NCBI GenBank assembly: GCA_023150845.1
Contig: JAKLKD010000132.1
Coordinates: forward strand, 1-42,860
DNA from: Myxococcota bacterium
GTDB taxonomy: Bacteria; Myxococcota_A; UBA796; CAJQPC01
DNA length: 42,860 nt
Reading direction: 5' to 3'
Under the pieces are notes generated by a model. That model was not told where the DNA came from. It searched no databases and worked only from the letters and a program-made list of their open reading frames with translations. Below are positions 41,412 to 42,860 of this stretch, one piece after another; the first letter of the stretch is position 1; each line of letters starts with the position of its first letter. The position numbers were made by a program, and so were the translations under genes.

Positions 41412-42860
41412 CAACGCCCCCCGAGCTTCTGCCAGTCCTCGTCGTAGAGCCGCACGAGCACCTGGTCGTCCAGGCGGTTCACCGGCTGCGGCCCCCGGCG
41501 CAGGTCGAGGGGGAACTGGAACAAGGTGTCGAGGGTCGCCTCGTCGAGGAAGCGGAGCCCGGCGGGCAGGGGGCGCTGGATCGTCGTCTCTTGCTTCGAG
41601 AACAAGGCGAAGCCCCACTCCCCAAAGGCCGGGATGTAGGCGTGATACGGCCTGACGTAGGGGAGCTCGGCCCCCAAGGTCGCCACGATGCACCAATACG
41701 CGTCGGGCGAGAACAAGGGACTCGTCGCCTGGATGCTGCCGACGGCGTGGGGCGCCATCACCCGGGCCAACATCCGGTAGAAGTGGTTCGTGTAGAGCTT
41801 GCCCAGGGCGTAGTCGTTGGGGTCGGGGAAGTCGATGATCACCGCGTCGAAGAGGCCCAGGCCCTCGCCCTGCAGCCAGCGGAAGGCGTCGTCGTTCACC
41901 ACCTTCACCCGGGGGTCGGCCAAGGCGCCCTCGTTCAGGACCCGCAGCTCCTCCCGCTCGGTGAAGAGGCGGGTGACGATGGGGTCGAGGTCCACGAGCA
42001 CGAGCTCCTCGACGCCCTCGTGCTTGAGCGCCTCTCGGGCGGCGAGGCCGTCACCGCCGCCCATGATGAGCACCCGGCGTGGGGTCTGCACGGCGCGCAG
42101 GGCGGGGTGCACGAGGCTCTCGTGGTAACGGTGCTCATCGACGCTGGAGAACTGCAGGGCCCCGTCGAGGAACAGGCGTGTGTCCCCGGCGCGGTGGGTG
42201 ACGGTGACCCGCTGGTAGGGGCTCACCTCCCGCAACACGACGGGGTCGGCGAAGAGCTGGGCGTCCATGGCCCGCTCGGCGTGCCCCGCGAAGCCGAAGC
42301 CCAGGCCCAAGGCCACGAGCGCCGCCGCCGCCATCAGCCGCAGCCGCAGCTTCACCGCCGGGGGCGCCTCAAACAAGAAGGTCGTCCACAGGGCCACCGC
42401 GGCGTTCAGGATCCCAAACACCAAGGAGGTCCGCAGGAGCCCCAGCCGCGGCACGAGCAGGAGCGGGAACAGCAGCGACGCGAACAAGGCGCCGATGTAG
42501 TCCAAGAACAGCACCCGGGCGACGAGGTCCTTGAGCGAGCTGCGGCTCTCCAGGATGCGGATGAGCAGGGGCAGCTCCAGGCCCACCAAGGCGCCGATGG
42601 TGAGCACGAGGCCGTAGAGCACCGGGGCGAAGCCCGGGGTGTAGGTGAAGGCCGCGAAGAGCGCCGGGGCCTCAAAGCCGCCGATGAGCGCCACGGCGAT
42701 CTCGATCTCGACGAAGCGGGCCACGAGCCCCCGCTCGATGAACTTGCTCAGGTAGCTGCCGAGGCCCATCGCCGAGAGGTACGCCCCGATGATCAGCGAG
42801 AACTGCGTGATGCTGTCGCCGAGCAGGTACGAGGCCAGCGCCCCCGCGACGAGCTCGTAG
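41411..42860 (-). CDS. Membrane spermidine-synthase-like aminopropyltransferase, partial at right edge
   Basis: The gene enters from the right edge: the frame is open to 42860, with 30 codons (YELVAGALASYLLGDSITQF and on) ahead of the first ATG at 42769, and these match the usual membrane part of such fusions. About 482 residues are visible. The N-terminal half has roughly six membrane helices; the C-terminal half is a spermidine-synthase fold with ILIMGGGDGLAAREALKHEG as the SAM-type Gly-rich loop, LVLVDLDP, VVNDDAFRWL and the active-site region IIDFPDPNDYALGKLYTNHF. Such proteins transfer aminopropyl or related groups from decarboxylated SAM. It is the first visible gene of a coupled operon with an FAD oxidase and a His-rich membrane protein. 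Substrate unknown. Confidence 0.9.
   Translation of the reverse strand, partial: YELVAGALASYLLGDSITQFSLIIGAYLSAMGLGSYLSKFIERGLVARFVEIEIAVALIGGFEAPALFAAFTYTPGFAPVLYGLVLTIGALVGLELPLLIRILESRSSLKDLVARVLFLDYIGALFASLLFPLLLVPRLGLLRTSLVFGILNAAVALWTTFLFEAPPAVKLRLRLMAAAALVALGLGFGFAGHAERAMDAQLFADPVVLREVSPYQRVTVTHRAGDTRLFLDGALQFSSVDEHRYHESLVHPALRAVQTPRRVLIMGGGDGLAAREALKHEGVEELVLVDLDPIVTRLFTEREELRVLNEGALADPRVKVVNDDAFRWLQGEGLGLFDAVIIDFPDPNDYALGKLYTNHFYRMLARVMAPHAVGSIQATSPLFSPDAYWCIVATLGAELPYVRPYHAYIPAFGEWGFALFSKQETTIQRPLPAGLRFLDEATLDTLFQFPLDLRRGPQPVNRLDDQVLVRLYDEDWQKLGGR

Noticed and set aside
41412-41696. Extension of the FAD oxidase by 95 residues
   Set aside because: It is antisense-like out-of-frame reading of the spermidine-synthase-like gene; the Tat signal at 41411 is the natural start.

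Overview
The window is about 42.9 kb of very GC-rich bacterial chromosome, densely packed with genes in short operons. No stretch longer than about 160 bases lacks a gene, and I saw no rRNA, tRNA, CRISPR array, phage gene or insertion sequence. Several traits point to Myxococcota (formerly Deltaproteobacteria), though this is inference: a Cys-containing MYXO-CTERM-like sorting tail, large FG-GAP/VCBS lipoproteins with Asp/Glu-rich linkers, PP2C signalling proteins, and very high third-position GC.

Left part (1-5.8 kb, minus strand): a three-gene export unit (ABC ATPase, ABC-2 permease, ABC-2 permease fused to a degenerate CPBP protease domain) lies upstream of lipoyl synthase lipA, an E1-beta-like protein lacking the expected catalytic Glu and His, and the start of a lipoyl-bearing E2. 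5.8-10.7 kb (plus strand): a membrane alkaline-phosphatase-superfamily protein, then a beta-CASP ribonuclease fused to a LOG-family nucleotide phosphoribohydrolase, then a DUF2214 membrane protein. 10.7-16.4 kb (minus strand): a phosphodiester-glycosidase lipoprotein, a 1004-residue membrane protein that may carry a second divergent copy of that domain, a GT4 glycosyltransferase, and a rhodanese gene broken by a deletion. A small membrane-protein gene on the plus strand overlaps the end of the broken gene.

Central part (16.4-25.8 kb): core metabolism. metK has a clear promoter and terminator. It is followed by a PP2C phosphatase with a degenerate cNMP-binding-like domain, a mitochondrial-type citrate synthase, sucC-sucD, an unknown gene, ndk, another unknown gene and a sulfite-oxidase-like molybdoenzyme. 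Succinyl-CoA synthetase and NDP kinase lie together, which fits shared nucleotide use.

Right part (25.8-42.9 kb): an unknown HEAT-like protein, two tandem paralogous FG-GAP lipoproteins, a bestrophin-family channel gene interrupted by a single TGG-to-TAG change, a MYXO-CTERM-type surface protein, a MATE transporter, an OPT transporter, a RlaP-type nucleotidyltransferase and an ATP-grasp enzyme. Last is a translationally coupled minus-strand operon: a spermidine-synthase-like membrane enzyme (cut by the window end), a Tat/lipoprotein FAD amine oxidase, and a His-rich membrane protein. The best candidates for new biology are the beta-CASP/LOG fusion, the polyamine-like operon and the non-catalytic E1-beta.
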